DNA from: Planctomycetota bacterium
GTDB lineage: Bacteria; Planctomycetota; UBA8742; UBA2392
Direction: 5' to 3'
DNA length: 43,615 nt
NCBI GenBank assembly: GCA_022071975.1
Contig: JAJVIO010000050.1
Location: 1 to 43,615 of the forward strand
In this document: positions 1 through 9,857 of the stretch, piece by piece
How positions within the stretch are numbered: the first letter of the stretch is position 1
Layout: each line of letters begins with the position of its first letter
Notes under the pieces: model-generated
Database searches by the model: none
What the model was told of the DNA's origin: nothing
What the model saw: only the letters and a program-made list of their open reading frames with translations
Made by a program: the position numbers and the translations under genes

Positions 1-727
1 GGTACTCCTGGAACTCGCCGCGCGGCTTCACCGGCGTGGGCGTCGGCCCAACGGGCGTCGGCTCCACGGGGTAGCGGTAGCCGCGTTCGCGGGCGGCACG
101 CTCCCACTCAGCCTGCTGGGCTTTGTATTGCTGCATGCGTTCTTCCAGCTCACGCAGGCGCTGGTTGGTGTCGGTGTAGCGCGGGCCGGGCGCGGCGAGC
201 TGCTCTTTCACCGGCTCAACCACCACCGGCTTGCTGCAGCGCGGGCGGTGGTGGTGTCGGCCGCCGTCAGTCAGCATCGCCCACACCACAAACACGGACA
301 GCAGAATCGAGAACACGGAGAACATGGCCCCCAGCCTCGCCCGTGAGTGATTCGGGCGATTGTGGGCGCGGTTCCAGCGTCGGCTGCGCACCGCGGACAT
401 CAGGCCGCAGAATGCCAGGCCGGCCGAAGCCACGCTGCCGCAGCCGGTGAGGGCCAGAATCAGCGCCAGCAGGCCAAGCACGAAGGCCGGCGTGGCGTGC
501 GGGTCTTGTGGCTGCGCGATGAAACGACGCCGACCGGGGAACTGAACGGGTTGCGGTGTCGGGGGGCGCTTCTGCCAGGTCGGGTAAGGCGCGTAGCCGT
601 AAGGCACGCCGGATTGCGGGTGCACGTTCAGCTTCTGGCCGCAGTCGGGGCAGGAAACGCGGTCGCCCAGGTAGAACTCGCTTACCTGGCTGGTCCAACC
701 GCAGTTGCAGCGAATCTCAAGGCTCAT
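1..727 (-). CDS. Zinc-ribbon membrane protein (3-prime end beyond window)
   Basis: This minus-strand reading frame is open for 242 codons and runs off the left edge, so the C-terminus is missing. It starts MSLEIRCNCGW. Cys7 and Cys9 pair with Cys26-Pro-Asp-Cys29 to make a probable zinc ribbon. A Pro/Tyr-rich linker follows, then a hydrophobic stretch at about residues 81-112 and a second at about 132-152. After these come a charged, coiled-coil-like segment (about 185-215) and a Pro/Thr-rich tail. Cytoplasmic zinc ribbons joined to membrane spans are common in planctomycete-like genomes, but no function can be assigned. A good sigma-70-type promoter lies just upstream, so it is probably transcribed alone. 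The frame is clean and the start is well placed; function is unknown. Confidence 0.75.
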   Translation of the reverse strand, partial: MSLEIRCNCGWTSQVSEFYLGDRVSCPDCGQKLNVHPQSGVPYGYAPYPTWQKRPPTPQPVQFPGRRRFIAQPQDPHATPAFVLGLLALILALTGCGSVASAGLAFCGLMSAVRSRRWNRAHNRPNHSRARLGAMFSVFSILLSVFVVWAMLTDGGRHHHRPRCSKPVVVEPVKEQLAAPGPRYTDTNQRLRELEERMQQYKAQQAEWERAARERGYRYPVEPTPVGPTPTPVKPRGEFQEY

Positions 728-743
728 CGCAACACCTGAAACG

Positions 744-772
744 ATTATACACCGCGAGGCGACAAACCCCAA
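744..772 (-). promoter_or_regulatory. Sigma-70-type promoter of the zinc-ribbon gene
   Basis: Read on the minus strand, a perfect TATAAT (749-744) lies 17 bp downstream of TTGGGG (772-767). The predicted start site is about 10 nt before the ATG at 727, giving a very short leader. The -35 is a partial match. Confidence 0.6.
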
Positions 773-800
773 AAATTGAAAAACGACGGCAGCGCTCGTA

Positions 801-829
801 AATGAAAGCCCCCGGGACAGGCCCGGGGG
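801..829 (-). terminator. Intrinsic terminator after the anti-sigma gene
   Basis: A perfect 8-bp stem (809-816 with 822-829) closes a 5-nt loop. On the minus strand it is followed by the T-rich stretch CTTTCATT. It lies between the anti-sigma stop at 853 and the promoter of the next minus-strand gene. Confidence 0.65.
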
Positions 830-852
830 TTCAGGGTTTTCGAGATTTCCGG

Positions 853-2016
853 CTACTCGCGCAGGGCCGCCCGCGCGGCCTGCAGGCGGGTGAACTCTTC
901 GGTGGTCAGCAGGTTGCGCACCAGATCAAGCTGGCCGGGCTGCAGGTCTTCGTCGTAATCGCCGAACTTGTCACGGAAGCGGCGACCCGCATCCAGGTCG
1001 CGCCCGAGACGCAGGTGCGCGGCAATGGCCGCGGCGTTGGCCTGGTCGGTGAAGCGCCCGCGGCTCTGCCACTTGAGGTAGAAGTCCGCGGCCTCAATGA
1101 CCGCCTGGTGGTCGTGGCGGTACTCGGCCTGGCGCACCAGGGAGTACAGGCTGATTTCGTCCAGGCGCTGGCCGTCGTCGGCCATGGCGGCAACGCGGGA
1201 ATCCGGCACGGGCGAAGCTCCCTGCACGCTGATGCGATACTCGCCCAGCCTGTCGTCAGGGGCCTGCACTTCCGCCAGGGCCTGGCGCACCACGGCCATG
1301 TCCACGGGCCGGCGCTCGGTGCGGCTGCGGTCGATTTCCTGGTTGATGGCCTGCAGGGCGGCGTCCAGGCGCGTGATGTATTGCTCGTATGCTCCGCGCC
1401 GGTTGGCCGGCAGGTCGTTGATCTGCTCGGCCAGCCACAGGTTGCGGCGCCCGAGGTCCGAGTACTGCAGTTCCATGGCGATCAGCTGGCGCTGCAGGTC
1501 GGGGTCGTCCACGCGCGCGGCGGCCACGTTGCGGCGCAGCGCGTCGAAGCGCGCGTTGTGGTCGGCCAGCGCGGGCAGCAGGTCGTCTTCGGTAGCGGTC
1601 ACGCGCGCAACCGGCGCTGCGCCGCCCAGCCCCTCGACGTTCTCGGGCTCGCCGGAGAACATGCCCGGCACGCCGATCATCGCCAGCACCAGCGCCGCCG
1701 CAGCAGCGCCCAGGCCGACGTGCACCACGTGCTGCCACAGCGGCATCGGCGCCGCCATGATCTGCTTGCGGGCGCGCTCGGCCAGCTCTTCCTCGCGGAT
1801 ACGGCCGATGACGCGCTGGTCGAAGCCTTCACGGGGCTGCTGCACGGGCAGGTTGCCCAGCAGCTCGATGGAGCGGCGCAGGGCTTCCACCTGGCGCTTG
1901 AGCTCGGGGTTCGCGCCCAGGCGGCGCTCGAAGTCGCGCTCGGCCTCGGCGGACATGCGCCCGTCCACGTATTCGTGGACTTCCGGCGCGAAGGGTTTGT
2001 ATTCAGCAGGTTCCAT
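853..2016 (-). CDS. Anti-sigma-factor-like single-span membrane protein
   Basis: A 387-residue protein encoded directly downstream of the ECF sigma gene on the same strand, the usual position of a cognate anti-sigma factor. The N-terminal about 60 residues are acidic and helical (EVHEYVDGRMSAEAERDFE) and resemble the cytoplasmic sigma-binding part of anti-sigma factors such as RskA. The zinc-binding HxxxCxxC of the ZAS class is absent. One transmembrane helix spans about residues 97-117. The C-terminal about 270 residues, predicted outside the membrane, are helical and rich in Arg, Gln and Asp with coiled-coil character. The expected role is to hold the sigma factor at the membrane until an envelope signal arrives. 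Assignment rests on position, topology and N-terminal character. Confidence 0.6.
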   Translation of the reverse strand: MEPAEYKPFAPEVHEYVDGRMSAEAERDFERRLGANPELKRQVEALRRSIELLGNLPVQQPREGFDQRVIGRIREEELAERARKQIMAAPMPLWQHVVHVGLGAAAAALVLAMIGVPGMFSGEPENVEGLGGAAPVARVTATEDDLLPALADHNARFDALRRNVAAARVDDPDLQRQLIAMELQYSDLGRRNLWLAEQINDLPANRRGAYEQYITRLDAALQAINQEIDRSRTERRPVDMAVVRQALAEVQAPDDRLGEYRISVQGASPVPDSRVAAMADDGQRLDEISLYSLVRQAEYRHDHQAVIEAADFYLKWQSRGRFTDQANAAAIAAHLRLGRDLDAGRRFRDKFGDYDEDLQPGQLDLVRNLLTTEEFTRLQAARAALRE

Positions 2017-2108
2017 CCAAGGGGCCCCGTCAAGCTTTGCGGCGCGATAAGCCGCTTTACAAGGCTGTTACGAACCAGCCCTGATTGCACCGCAGAAAAA
2101 TCCTCGTC

Positions 2109-2268
2109 AGAGGAGAGGTTGCAGGTTTTAGGTTGTAGGTGTTAGGGCTTGGGGTCGAATCGGCCGGCAGCTTCCAGTCCTCTTACCTCTCACCACTGAC
2201 CACTGACCACTCACCCCTAAAACCTGGAACCTAAAACCTAAACCCTGCTCGACCTCTAACCTCTTACT
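2109..2268. repeat. Inverted short-period repeat element 1 (period 7)
   Basis: Arms of degenerate 7-bp units: left 2109-2147 (units such as TTTTAGG, TTGTAGG, TGTTAGG) and right about 2178-2268 (ACCACTG, ACCACTG, ACCACTC, then GAACCTA, AAACCTA). The arms are imperfect reverse complements around a GC-rich centre. The right arm overlaps the last codons and the stop of the sigma gene (2256), so the element fills the gap between sigma and anti-sigma within one operon. Confidence 0.75.
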
Positions 2269-2885
2269 TCCGCCGAGTCGCTTTCTTCCTCTGTATCGAC
2301 AAACCTGGCCAGCCGGTTGGTGAAGAATTCGCGGGCGCGGGCCAGCCTGGCCGACACGGTCTTCACGCTGCACTCCAGCACCTCCGAGGCTTCCTCGTGC
2401 GTCAGCTTCTGGATGTCCACCAGCTCCAGCACATCGCGGAACTTGGGGCTCATGGCCGCCAGGGTCTGGTCAATCAGCTCGCGCAGCTCGTTGTTGGTGG
2501 TGACGCCGACCGGGCCGCTGCCCGGGTGCTCGAACTGCAGGCCGGGCGAGTCCTCATCATCGTCATTGCTCTTGCCGCGCAGCACCGTGAAGGTCACCGG
2601 CCGCTTCTTGCGGATGTAGTCGGTCACCAGGTTGCGCGCCACCCGGTACAGCCACGCCGAGGCCGTCTCGTCGCGGATGCGATCAAGCTCTTTGTACAGG
2701 CGCACGAAGGTTTCCTGGGCGATGTCCTCGGCCGTGGATTCGTCACGCACCAGCCGGTTCACGTAGGTGAAGATGGGCCCGCGGTACTTCTCGAGGTAGC
2801 GCTCGAAGCGTTCCATGCGCGGTGAAGCCTTCTTCCCCGGCGCCCCGGCAGGGTTGGGGCGTCTTGCAGCTGTGCCAGCGTTCAT
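2256..2885 (-). CDS. ECF-type RNA polymerase sigma factor
   Basis: A 209-residue sigma-70 family protein of the extracytoplasmic-function class, with only regions 2 and 4. Region 2 contains AEDIAQETFVRLYKEL (-10 recognition and core binding) followed by ASAWLYRVARNLVTDYIRKKR. Region 4 contains a helix-turn-helix around LTHEEASEVLECSVKTVSAR. An acidic linker (NDDDEDSPG) joins them. The ATG at 2885 has GGAG nine bases upstream; an internal ATG at 2816 would remove a basic Pro/Ala-rich N-terminal extension. The last residues and stop are encoded by repeat DNA of element 1, so the original C-terminus may differ. Its partner is the anti-sigma gene downstream. Confidence 0.92.
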   Translation of the reverse strand: MNAGTAARRPNPAGAPGKKASPRMERFERYLEKYRGPIFTYVNRLVRDESTAEDIAQETFVRLYKELDRIRDETASAWLYRVARNLVTDYIRKKRPVTFTVLRGKSNDDDEDSPGLQFEHPGSGPVGVTTNNELRELIDQTLAAMSPKFRDVLELVDIQKLTHEEASEVLECSVKTVSARLARAREFFTNRLARFVDTEEESDSAEVRG

Positions 2886-3022
2886 TTCGGCAACTCCGGG
2901 TTCTGGTTCACGGCCCTTGGTTCGTTAATACGCGGGCTGCGGCCATACCCCCCGGGAATTCCGTTCCCTGTTGCTGATATTACCCGATGTTTCGCTAAGA
3001 TTTACACTGAAAGGGTTGCCGC

Positions 3023-4702
3023 TTGGCCTTGTCCGTCAAACGCTGGAGCCAGCGCAGGCTGCTGTACCCGATCGCGATCTTCGCGATCATCGCCCCCACC
3101 GTGGTGATGGGCCTGTTCGGCGCTTACGCACTGCGCGAAATCGAGTTGCGCCCCTCGCTGTACCGCGAGGAGCTGCGCAACGTGCAGGACGGCCTGAACA
3201 TCGAGCTTGAGCATCGCATCTCTGAGCTGCGGCTCAACCCGCCCGCCAACGATGCCGACCTGCCGCGCGTCTCAGACGAGGTCAAAAAGTACTTCGCCAA
3301 CTACAACCGCGCCTTTGCCGCGCGCTGCTTCTATGGCATCTCAGGACGCGTCAAGGGCTCGCACTCCGTGGACGGCCAGAGCAACCTGCCGGTGCCTGTG
3401 GTGCTCCAGGACGCGCTGACCACCATGGCGCAATCGCCCCGGCAGGGGCTGATCCGCGAGTCACTGTCGGTGAACTGGTCAAGCGACGAACGCCGTGAAC
3501 CCACCCCCTACGTGGTGTACCAGGACGCGGGCGGCGGCTTCCTGGCCTGGGAACTGATCCCCAGCGAGATCGACCGCCTCGTCAACGGCTACCTCGAACG
3601 CGTGGACCTCGAGAACGACTCGCTGGTGCTGCAGCCCACCGACCGCAACAACCTGGACTGGCGCAGCCGGCCCAATGACCGCTACGAGACCCTGGGCTTC
3701 GTGCCCGTGCACGCCGAGCTGCTTCCCACCCGCTTCGTGGTGCTGAAGCTGGATGCCGACCGGCAGTTCTACAAGGACAGCAAGCTGCTCAGCAGCATCT
3801 TCGTGATCATTGCCGTGCTGTGCGTGCCGATCGTGGCCAGCGCTACGCTGATGGTGGTGCACATGATCCTGCGCGAGTCCAGCGAGGCGCGCAAGAAAGT
3901 CGACTTCGTCAGCAACGTCACCCACGAGCTGAAAACGCCGCTCACCAGCATCCGCATGTTCGTCGAAACCCTGAAGCTGGGCCGCGTAAAGAACCCCGAG
4001 CAGGTCAACGCCTGCCTCGACACCATCATGACAGAGACCGACCGACTGGGCGCGTTGATCGACCACGTACTCAGCTTCAGCAAGGTCGAGAACCAGGTGA
4101 AGAAATACAACTTCCAGCTCGCCAACCTGCCCAAGGTGGTGCGCGACACCATCAGCCTGTTCCGCGCCCAGATGTCGGGCCAGGACGGCGAGATCCGCCT
4201 CAAGATTCTCCCCGGCGTGCCCAGCGAGGCCACCTTCGACAAGGACGCCATCCGCGAGGTCGTGCTCAACCTGCTCAGCAATGCCATCAAGTACAGCGGC
4301 GACGATAAGTTCGTCACCGTGATGGTCGGCGTCGATCGCAACGACCTGTTCATCGAGGTCGCCGACCGAGGCGTCGGCATCCCGCCCGAGGAACAGTCCC
4401 GCATCTTCGAGAAGTTCTACCGCATTGACCAGGCGCTCTCCCGCAAGGTTGACGGTACCGGCCTCGGCCTCGCCATCTGCAAGGAAATCGTGCAGGCCCA
4501 CGACGGCCGCATCACCGTGGAGTCGATGTGGGGAAAAGGCAGTCGTTTCACGGTCTACATCCCGTATAAGAGAGCCAAGGCGCCCACGCGCCGCCCGACC
4601 GCGGTAACAACGCGCTCGACGGCGGTCAGCGAGAGGGTGCACACGGGCGAGCACCCGGTACCGCCCGCGGAGTCCAAGGTGACGGCAGGAGACGCGACAT
4701 GA
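3023..4702 (+). CDS. Membrane sensor histidine kinase
   Basis: A 559-residue two-span sensor kinase. Transmembrane helices lie at about residues 13-35 and 254-280 and enclose a periplasmic sensor region of about 215 residues. The HisKA phosphoacceptor motif is VTHELKTPLTS with His301. The ATPase part shows the N-box NLLSNAIKYS, the G1 box ADRGVGIPPEE, the F-box IFEKFYR and the G2 box GTGLGLAICKEIV. After the kinase core there is a basic, Pro/Thr-rich tail. The TTG at 3023 is chosen because AGGG (3012-3015) sits 7 bases upstream. No response regulator is adjacent; instead the stop overlaps the next start (ATGA). It is divergent from the ECF sigma gene across 137 bp, so the two may share control. 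Confidence 0.92.
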   Translation: MALSVKRWSQRRLLYPIAIFAIIAPTVVMGLFGAYALREIELRPSLYREELRNVQDGLNIELEHRISELRLNPPANDADLPRVSDEVKKYFANYNRAFAARCFYGISGRVKGSHSVDGQSNLPVPVVLQDALTTMAQSPRQGLIRESLSVNWSSDERREPTPYVVYQDAGGGFLAWELIPSEIDRLVNGYLERVDLENDSLVLQPTDRNNLDWRSRPNDRYETLGFVPVHAELLPTRFVVLKLDADRQFYKDSKLLSSIFVIIAVLCVPIVASATLMVVHMILRESSEARKKVDFVSNVTHELKTPLTSIRMFVETLKLGRVKNPEQVNACLDTIMTETDRLGALIDHVLSFSKVENQVKKYNFQLANLPKVVRDTISLFRAQMSGQDGEIRLKILPGVPSEATFDKDAIREVVLNLLSNAIKYSGDDKFVTVMVGVDRNDLFIEVADRGVGIPPEEQSRIFEKFYRIDQALSRKVDGTGLGLAICKEIVQAHDGRITVESMWGKGSRFTVYIPYKRAKAPTRRPTAVTTRSTAVSERVHTGEHPVPPAESKVTAGDAT

Positions 4703-6024
4703 ACGGGGTGCGCTGGCTCGTGACGCTGATGCTGGGCGCGACGCTGGCGCTGACGTTCGCGTATGCCCAGGAACTCCCCGAGCCGCTGCCCGAAGAAGAG
4801 GCGGCCAAACCCAAGGGCTCACTGCAGCCGCGGCCGGAAGACGACCCCAAGACCGCACTGTGGGTCTCCAAGCTTGGCGCCGCGCGCGCCCGCACACTGG
4901 CCACCGCGCCCGGCGTGCTGCTGCACCACGCGATGACGCCGGACGGCGAGCGCTTCTACTACCATCGCGAACTGCCCGCCGCCGACACTTCGCCGCGCGG
5001 CACGCGCTACGCGCTCTGGACCGTGGGCCCCGACACGGCCGAGAGCAAAGTGGCCGACACGGGCGCGGATTGCGCGCAGCCGCTGTTCCTGGCCGACGGG
5101 CGCATCCTGTTCTGCGTGCGGCGCTACGACAGCAACGAGGACGGCCTGCTGGACGACCGCGACGAGGCCGCCCTGATGGTCAGCAACCGCGACGGCGGCA
5201 ACCTGCGCAACGTGGCGACCCTGCAGCCGGGCGAAAACCCGCTCGCGACCTGGAATGAAGACCGCGACGTGCTGATCAGCACCGCCGCCGAGGGCGACGT
5301 CAACGGCTGGATCGAAAGCCTCAACCTTGTGCGCGGCGACCGCACCCGCGTAGTACGCGCGTTCAACGTCGAGCTGGTGCTCGATGACGGCCGACTGCTG
5401 ATCGAGCGGCTGGTCGCGCCTGAGCCCGACAAGGGCCGCCCCACCCGCTTCAACCCCTGGAACAACGAGCCGCAGGAAGACGAAGAAGCCGAGCAGCCGC
5501 TGCCCACGCTGCTGGACCCCACCGAGCACATCCTGTTCAATCCCAAGGACAACAGCGAAACCCCGCTGTACGGAGCGAGCCGACGCTCGCGCTTTGTGGT
5601 TTCCGCCGAGGGCTCGTTCTTCGGCCACCAGGAGCCCAGTGAGCCCTCTGACGACAACCGCGGCTGGGGCTACTGGGGGCCGGAAACCTTTTCGCGCCAG
5701 CTTTCCGAGCTGCTGATTGTGGACGACCCGCAGCACCACGACACACGCTCTCCCGCCGCGCGCTACAACTACTACAGCCTGGGCTGGATTGCCGAGCGCG
5801 GCCTGCTGGTGATTGAGCAGGGCAACCTGGGCTCACGGCTGCTGCTGTTCGACCGCGCCCTGAAAACCCACCGCCTGGCCGACTTCGGGCTCAGCGCACG
5901 CGGTTTCGTCGCCAGCCGCGACGGCCTGACCATCGGCTGGCTGGATGTCGAGGATACCGACAAGAACGGCTACCTCGAACCGTGGAAAGACCACAGCCGC
6001 GTCAACCTGATCCGCATCGAGTAG
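4699..6024 (+). CDS. Secreted propeller-like protein with two EF-hand-like loops
   Basis: A 441-residue protein with a cleavable signal peptide (about residues 1-23, ending AYA-Q). The mature part has repeated strands of the TolB/WD-like type, for example TPDGERFYYHREL, LADGRILFCVRRY and SRDGLTIGWLDVED, which suggests a beta-propeller. Two Asp-rich loops, DSNEDGLLDDRDE and DTDKNGYLEPW, fit the EF-hand/dockerin calcium-binding pattern. It overlaps the histidine kinase gene by 4 bp, so it is translationally coupled and may act as an extracytoplasmic partner of that sensor (inference). No enzyme motif was recognised. Confidence 0.7.
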   Translation: MNGVRWLVTLMLGATLALTFAYAQELPEPLPEEEAAKPKGSLQPRPEDDPKTALWVSKLGAARARTLATAPGVLLHHAMTPDGERFYYHRELPAADTSPRGTRYALWTVGPDTAESKVADTGADCAQPLFLADGRILFCVRRYDSNEDGLLDDRDEAALMVSNRDGGNLRNVATLQPGENPLATWNEDRDVLISTAAEGDVNGWIESLNLVRGDRTRVVRAFNVELVLDDGRLLIERLVAPEPDKGRPTRFNPWNNEPQEDEEAEQPLPTLLDPTEHILFNPKDNSETPLYGASRRSRFVVSAEGSFFGHQEPSEPSDDNRGWGYWGPETFSRQLSELLIVDDPQHHDTRSPAARYNYYSLGWIAERGLLVIEQGNLGSRLLLFDRALKTHRLADFGLSARGFVASRDGLTIGWLDVEDTDKNGYLEPWKDHSRVNLIRIE

Positions 6025-6090
6025 CGGGTAACTTCTCGATCACTGTCCCGCTCCGCGTTCCCTTGCTAGAAACCCACGCGGAGGTCCACC

Positions 6091-7824
<1,734 letters not shown>

Positions 7825-7882
7825 AGCAAGAGCCCGGCCAGCGCGCCGAAGCCTCGGCGAAGGCGGGAGCGCCAGCGACGGC

Positions 7883-7912
7883 TTGGCGAGCGCACGTCAA
7901 ATGGCGTACAAT
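7883..7912 (+). promoter_or_regulatory. Promoter of toxin-antitoxin module 1 (leaderless)
   Basis: TTGGCG (7883-7888), an 18-bp spacer and TACAAT (7907-7912). Only 6 nt separate the -10 from the ATG at 7919 and there is no Shine-Dalgarno sequence, so the transcript is predicted to start at or next to the start codon. Confidence 0.6.
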
Positions 7913-7918
7913 CCTTTC

Positions 7919-8143
7919 ATGAGCAAGACCATCGATATTGAACGCATTCACGAGTTGCCGGTAGCTGAGCGGTTGCGCCTTCTGGATTTGATCTGGGACT
8001 CGCTGGCGGAGGATGACGCGGACATTCCGGTTGATCCCGCCGTCCTGGCCGAAATGCGCCGCCGCAGCCAGTGGGCACGCGACAACCCGGACAAGTTGAT
8101 CTCCCACGACGAAATGAAGGCCAGGCTCCGGAGCCTGATGTAA
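7919..8143 (+). CDS. Antitoxin, addiction-module component family
   Basis: A 74-residue protein of the CHP02574-type addiction module family. The hallmark LPVAERLRLLDLIWDSLAED is followed by a helical segment and the C-terminal SHDEMKARLRSL, which normally wraps the toxin. Its stop TAA overlaps the toxin start at 8143 (TAATG), as in typical operons where antitoxin is made first. The ATG at 7919 is preferred over upstream in-frame codons because a -10 hexamer ends 6 nt before it. Partner of the RelE/ParE-like protein downstream. Confidence 0.85.
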   Translation: MSKTIDIERIHELPVAERLRLLDLIWDSLAEDDADIPVDPAVLAEMRRRSQWARDNPDKLISHDEMKARLRSLM

Positions 8144-8439
8144 TGCGGGTTGGCTTCCTGCCCGACTTCTGGATCGACGTCGTTGAAGCCGCCGAGTGGC
8201 TGGACGAACAGCGTCCGGGTCTGGGGCGTGAGTTCGTCGCCGCCGTTGACGCGTCAATTGACAAGGTGCTGGAGAACCCTCGCGCCTATCGCGCCGTGGA
8301 TGCCCCGACCCGCCGTTTCATCATCAAACGCTTCCGCCATCTCGTGTTCTATGAGGCCGAAGCTGACAACGTACTTTTCCTCGGCGTCGTGCACGGTTCT
8401 CGTGACGTAAACCGTTGGTTGGAACACCGTCGCGGCTGA
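8143..8439 (+). CDS. RelE/ParE-family toxin
   Basis: A 98-residue RelE/ParE-fold protein. Pattern: VGFLPDFWIDVVEAAEWLDE (helix 1), LGREFVAAVDASIDKVLENP (helix 2), then the strand/basic region YRAVDAPTRRFIIKRFRHLV and the terminal strands VLFLGVVHGSRDVNRW. Members inhibit translation or gyrase; the target cannot be told from sequence. The start overlaps the antitoxin stop by 1 bp. The 12-bp palindrome TTGACGCGTCAA lies inside this gene. The module sits between the present hutU 3-prime end and an older duplicate of it, so it probably arrived by recombination. Confidence 0.85.
   Translation: MRVGFLPDFWIDVVEAAEWLDEQRPGLGREFVAAVDASIDKVLENPRAYRAVDAPTRRFIIKRFRHLVFYEAEADNVLFLGVVHGSRDVNRWLEHRRG
8246..8257. 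repeat. 12-bp palindrome TTGACGCGTCAA, copy 2
   Basis: A perfect palindrome inside the toxin gene, reading through the codons for VDAS as in copy 1 and preceded by G in both, so 13 bases are shared. Confidence 0.8.
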
Positions 8440-8450
8440 AGCGAGGTAAA

Positions 8451-8540
8451 GGCGTCGCACGACACATAGAACCCGGCTACACCGAAGCCAAGTGCAGCAA
8501 CAAGAAAGCCGCCAGCCCTCAGAAGATTCCAACGCCATAA
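8451..8540 (+). pseudogene. hutU: Displaced 3-prime end of hutU
   Basis: These 90 bp translate to GVARHIEPGYTEAK, a further 15 residues and a stop (TAA). They align without gaps to the final 90 bp of hutU (7735-7824), which encode [14 protein letters not shown] and 15 more residues. By hand count about 66 of 90 bases and 16 of 29 residues are identical. There is no start codon and no upstream urocanase sequence. It looks like the former C-terminus of hutU, left behind when the toxin-antitoxin module came in with a related 3-prime end. Confidence 0.8.
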
Positions 8541-8545
8541 GTTCA

Positions 8546-8551
8546 TAGAAT
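8546..8551 (+). promoter_or_regulatory. -10 hexamer of a probable leaderless transcript
   Basis: TAGAAT followed by exactly 6 nt and the ATG at 8558, with no Shine-Dalgarno sequence. No convincing -35 is visible. Confidence 0.4.
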
Positions 8552-8557
8552 CTCGGC

Positions 8558-9748
8558 ATGCGAAACTTCGTCGTGATCCTGTTGCTGGCGGCGGCATTGC
8601 TTGCCATTGGCGACCCTCCGCGCATCGCCGCGCTGGCTGAAGCTACACCCGCGCCTCGCATTGAATCGGTCGTGCCCTCCGAGAAGCAGCCCGGCGAGGA
8701 CGCCAAGGCAACCATCTGGTTTGATGAGTTTGATACCGCGAAGAAGTATCGGGAGGAGTCGGGTGGGCGTGAGGGGCCGGGTTTTGGAGGTGGCGGCGAG
8801 GCTATGGTTTGCCTCTACGAGAAGGGCAAGCAGGGCGTCGGCAACCGCAAGGTGTTCTTTGGCGATGCTCCTTTCATGTGCATGGCGCGGGCGGGCGAGA
8901 AGTTTGACGAGGTCTACTGGCGCGTCTACGTGAAGCATCAGCCGGGTTGGGTGTGCGGAGAATACGAGGGCAAGGACTACGGCGGGCCGGACAAGCTTTC
9001 CCGCGCTACCATGTTCGTTGACCCCAACAACTGGAAGCAGGGCATCTTCGCCCACGTTTGGGGCGGGCCCAGCGGCCTGACACTCGACCCGGCCAGCGGT
9101 ATCAAGAACGGCAAGGTCGTCACCACCAAGTACAATGACTTCGACAACATGCGCTGGCTGGGCAACGCGCCGGGCGCGAAGTTCAACATCCACGCCACCG
9201 ATGAAGCCGGCTGGTGGGTGTGCGTCGAGTGTCGCGCGAAGCTGAACACGCCCGGCAAGAAGGACGGCCTCAACCAGCTCTGGATCGACGGCCGCCTCGA
9301 ATGCGAACGCAAGGACCTCGACTGGCGCAACGACTACGACGAGTTCGGCATCAACGCGGTCTTCCTCGAAGCGTACTGGAACAAGACCTCGCCGGTGACC
9401 CAGAAGCGCTGGTACGACAACTTCGTGATCAGCACCGAGCCCATCGGCCCCGTCGTCTGCCCTCGCAACCCGGAGCTGATCAAGACGCCGCTGGAAGATT
9501 GCGAAGACTGGGAAGCCGAAATCGCCGCCGACGCCGATGGCAAAGAGGTTCTCTGGCGCAGCGAAGGCCTGGGCAAGGATAACCGCGCGAAGGTCAACGC
9601 GGCCAACGGCAAGTTCGCAGGCGCGGCCGCAAAGAAGAAGGAACTGCCCGGCGGAGGCACATACTGGTGCCGCGCCCGCCAGAAGGCCAAAGGCAAGGAG
9701 TGGTCTGAGTGGTCGCGCTGGCACCAGGCCTTCAAAACTGAGGAGTAG
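8558..9748 (+). CDS. Secreted lectin/lyase-fold-like protein with C-terminal Fn3-like strand set
   Basis: A 396-residue protein with a signal peptide (about residues 1-22). The central part (about 50-310) has the alternating aromatic beta-strand pattern seen in concanavalin-like or polysaccharide-lyase-like secreted proteins: VYWRVYVKHQPGW, KLSRATMF, GWWVCVECRAKLN and WYDNFVIST. Several Cys residues may form disulphides. The last about 80 residues (TYWCRARQKAKGKEWSEWS) resemble a fibronectin-III strand. No catalytic set could be identified, so carbohydrate binding or cleavage is only a suggestion. The start is chosen because the signal peptide begins there and a -10 lies 6 nt upstream. The gene downstream encodes another secreted protein. 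Confidence 0.65.
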   Translation: MRNFVVILLLAAALLAIGDPPRIAALAEATPAPRIESVVPSEKQPGEDAKATIWFDEFDTAKKYREESGGREGPGFGGGGEAMVCLYEKGKQGVGNRKVFFGDAPFMCMARAGEKFDEVYWRVYVKHQPGWVCGEYEGKDYGGPDKLSRATMFVDPNNWKQGIFAHVWGGPSGLTLDPASGIKNGKVVTTKYNDFDNMRWLGNAPGAKFNIHATDEAGWWVCVECRAKLNTPGKKDGLNQLWIDGRLECERKDLDWRNDYDEFGINAVFLEAYWNKTSPVTQKRWYDNFVISTEPIGPVVCPRNPELIKTPLEDCEDWEAEIAADADGKEVLWRSEGLGKDNRAKVNAANGKFAGAAAKKKELPGGGTYWCRARQKAKGKEWSEWSRWHQAFKTEE

Positions 9749-9857
9749 CGCAGCGCCCGTAGGGACATGCGGCCGCGGGTTCCCGTTCTTCTCCTGGCGC
9801 GGTTGCATCCTCTGCGGCGGGTTGGGATGATCATCCGGTTCTGACGGAGGACCTGCG

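Noticed and set aside
802..2145. Long plus-strand frame opposite the anti-sigma gene
   Set aside because: Shadow frame in GC-rich DNA; no family signature and it runs through the hairpin terminator at 809-829.
2128..2373. Small frame between sigma and anti-sigma
   Set aside because: It translates the heptad repeat and the end of the sigma gene in another frame.
3479..4897. Long open frame antisense to the histidine kinase (472 codons)
   Set aside because: It is a mirror of the kinase gene in high-GC DNA; composition is His/Val/Ala-rich without domains, and the kinase is unmistakable.
7919..8439. Toxin-antitoxin module as part of a prophage or island
   Set aside because: No integrase, phage or conjugation genes nearby; only the module and a hutU tail are present.
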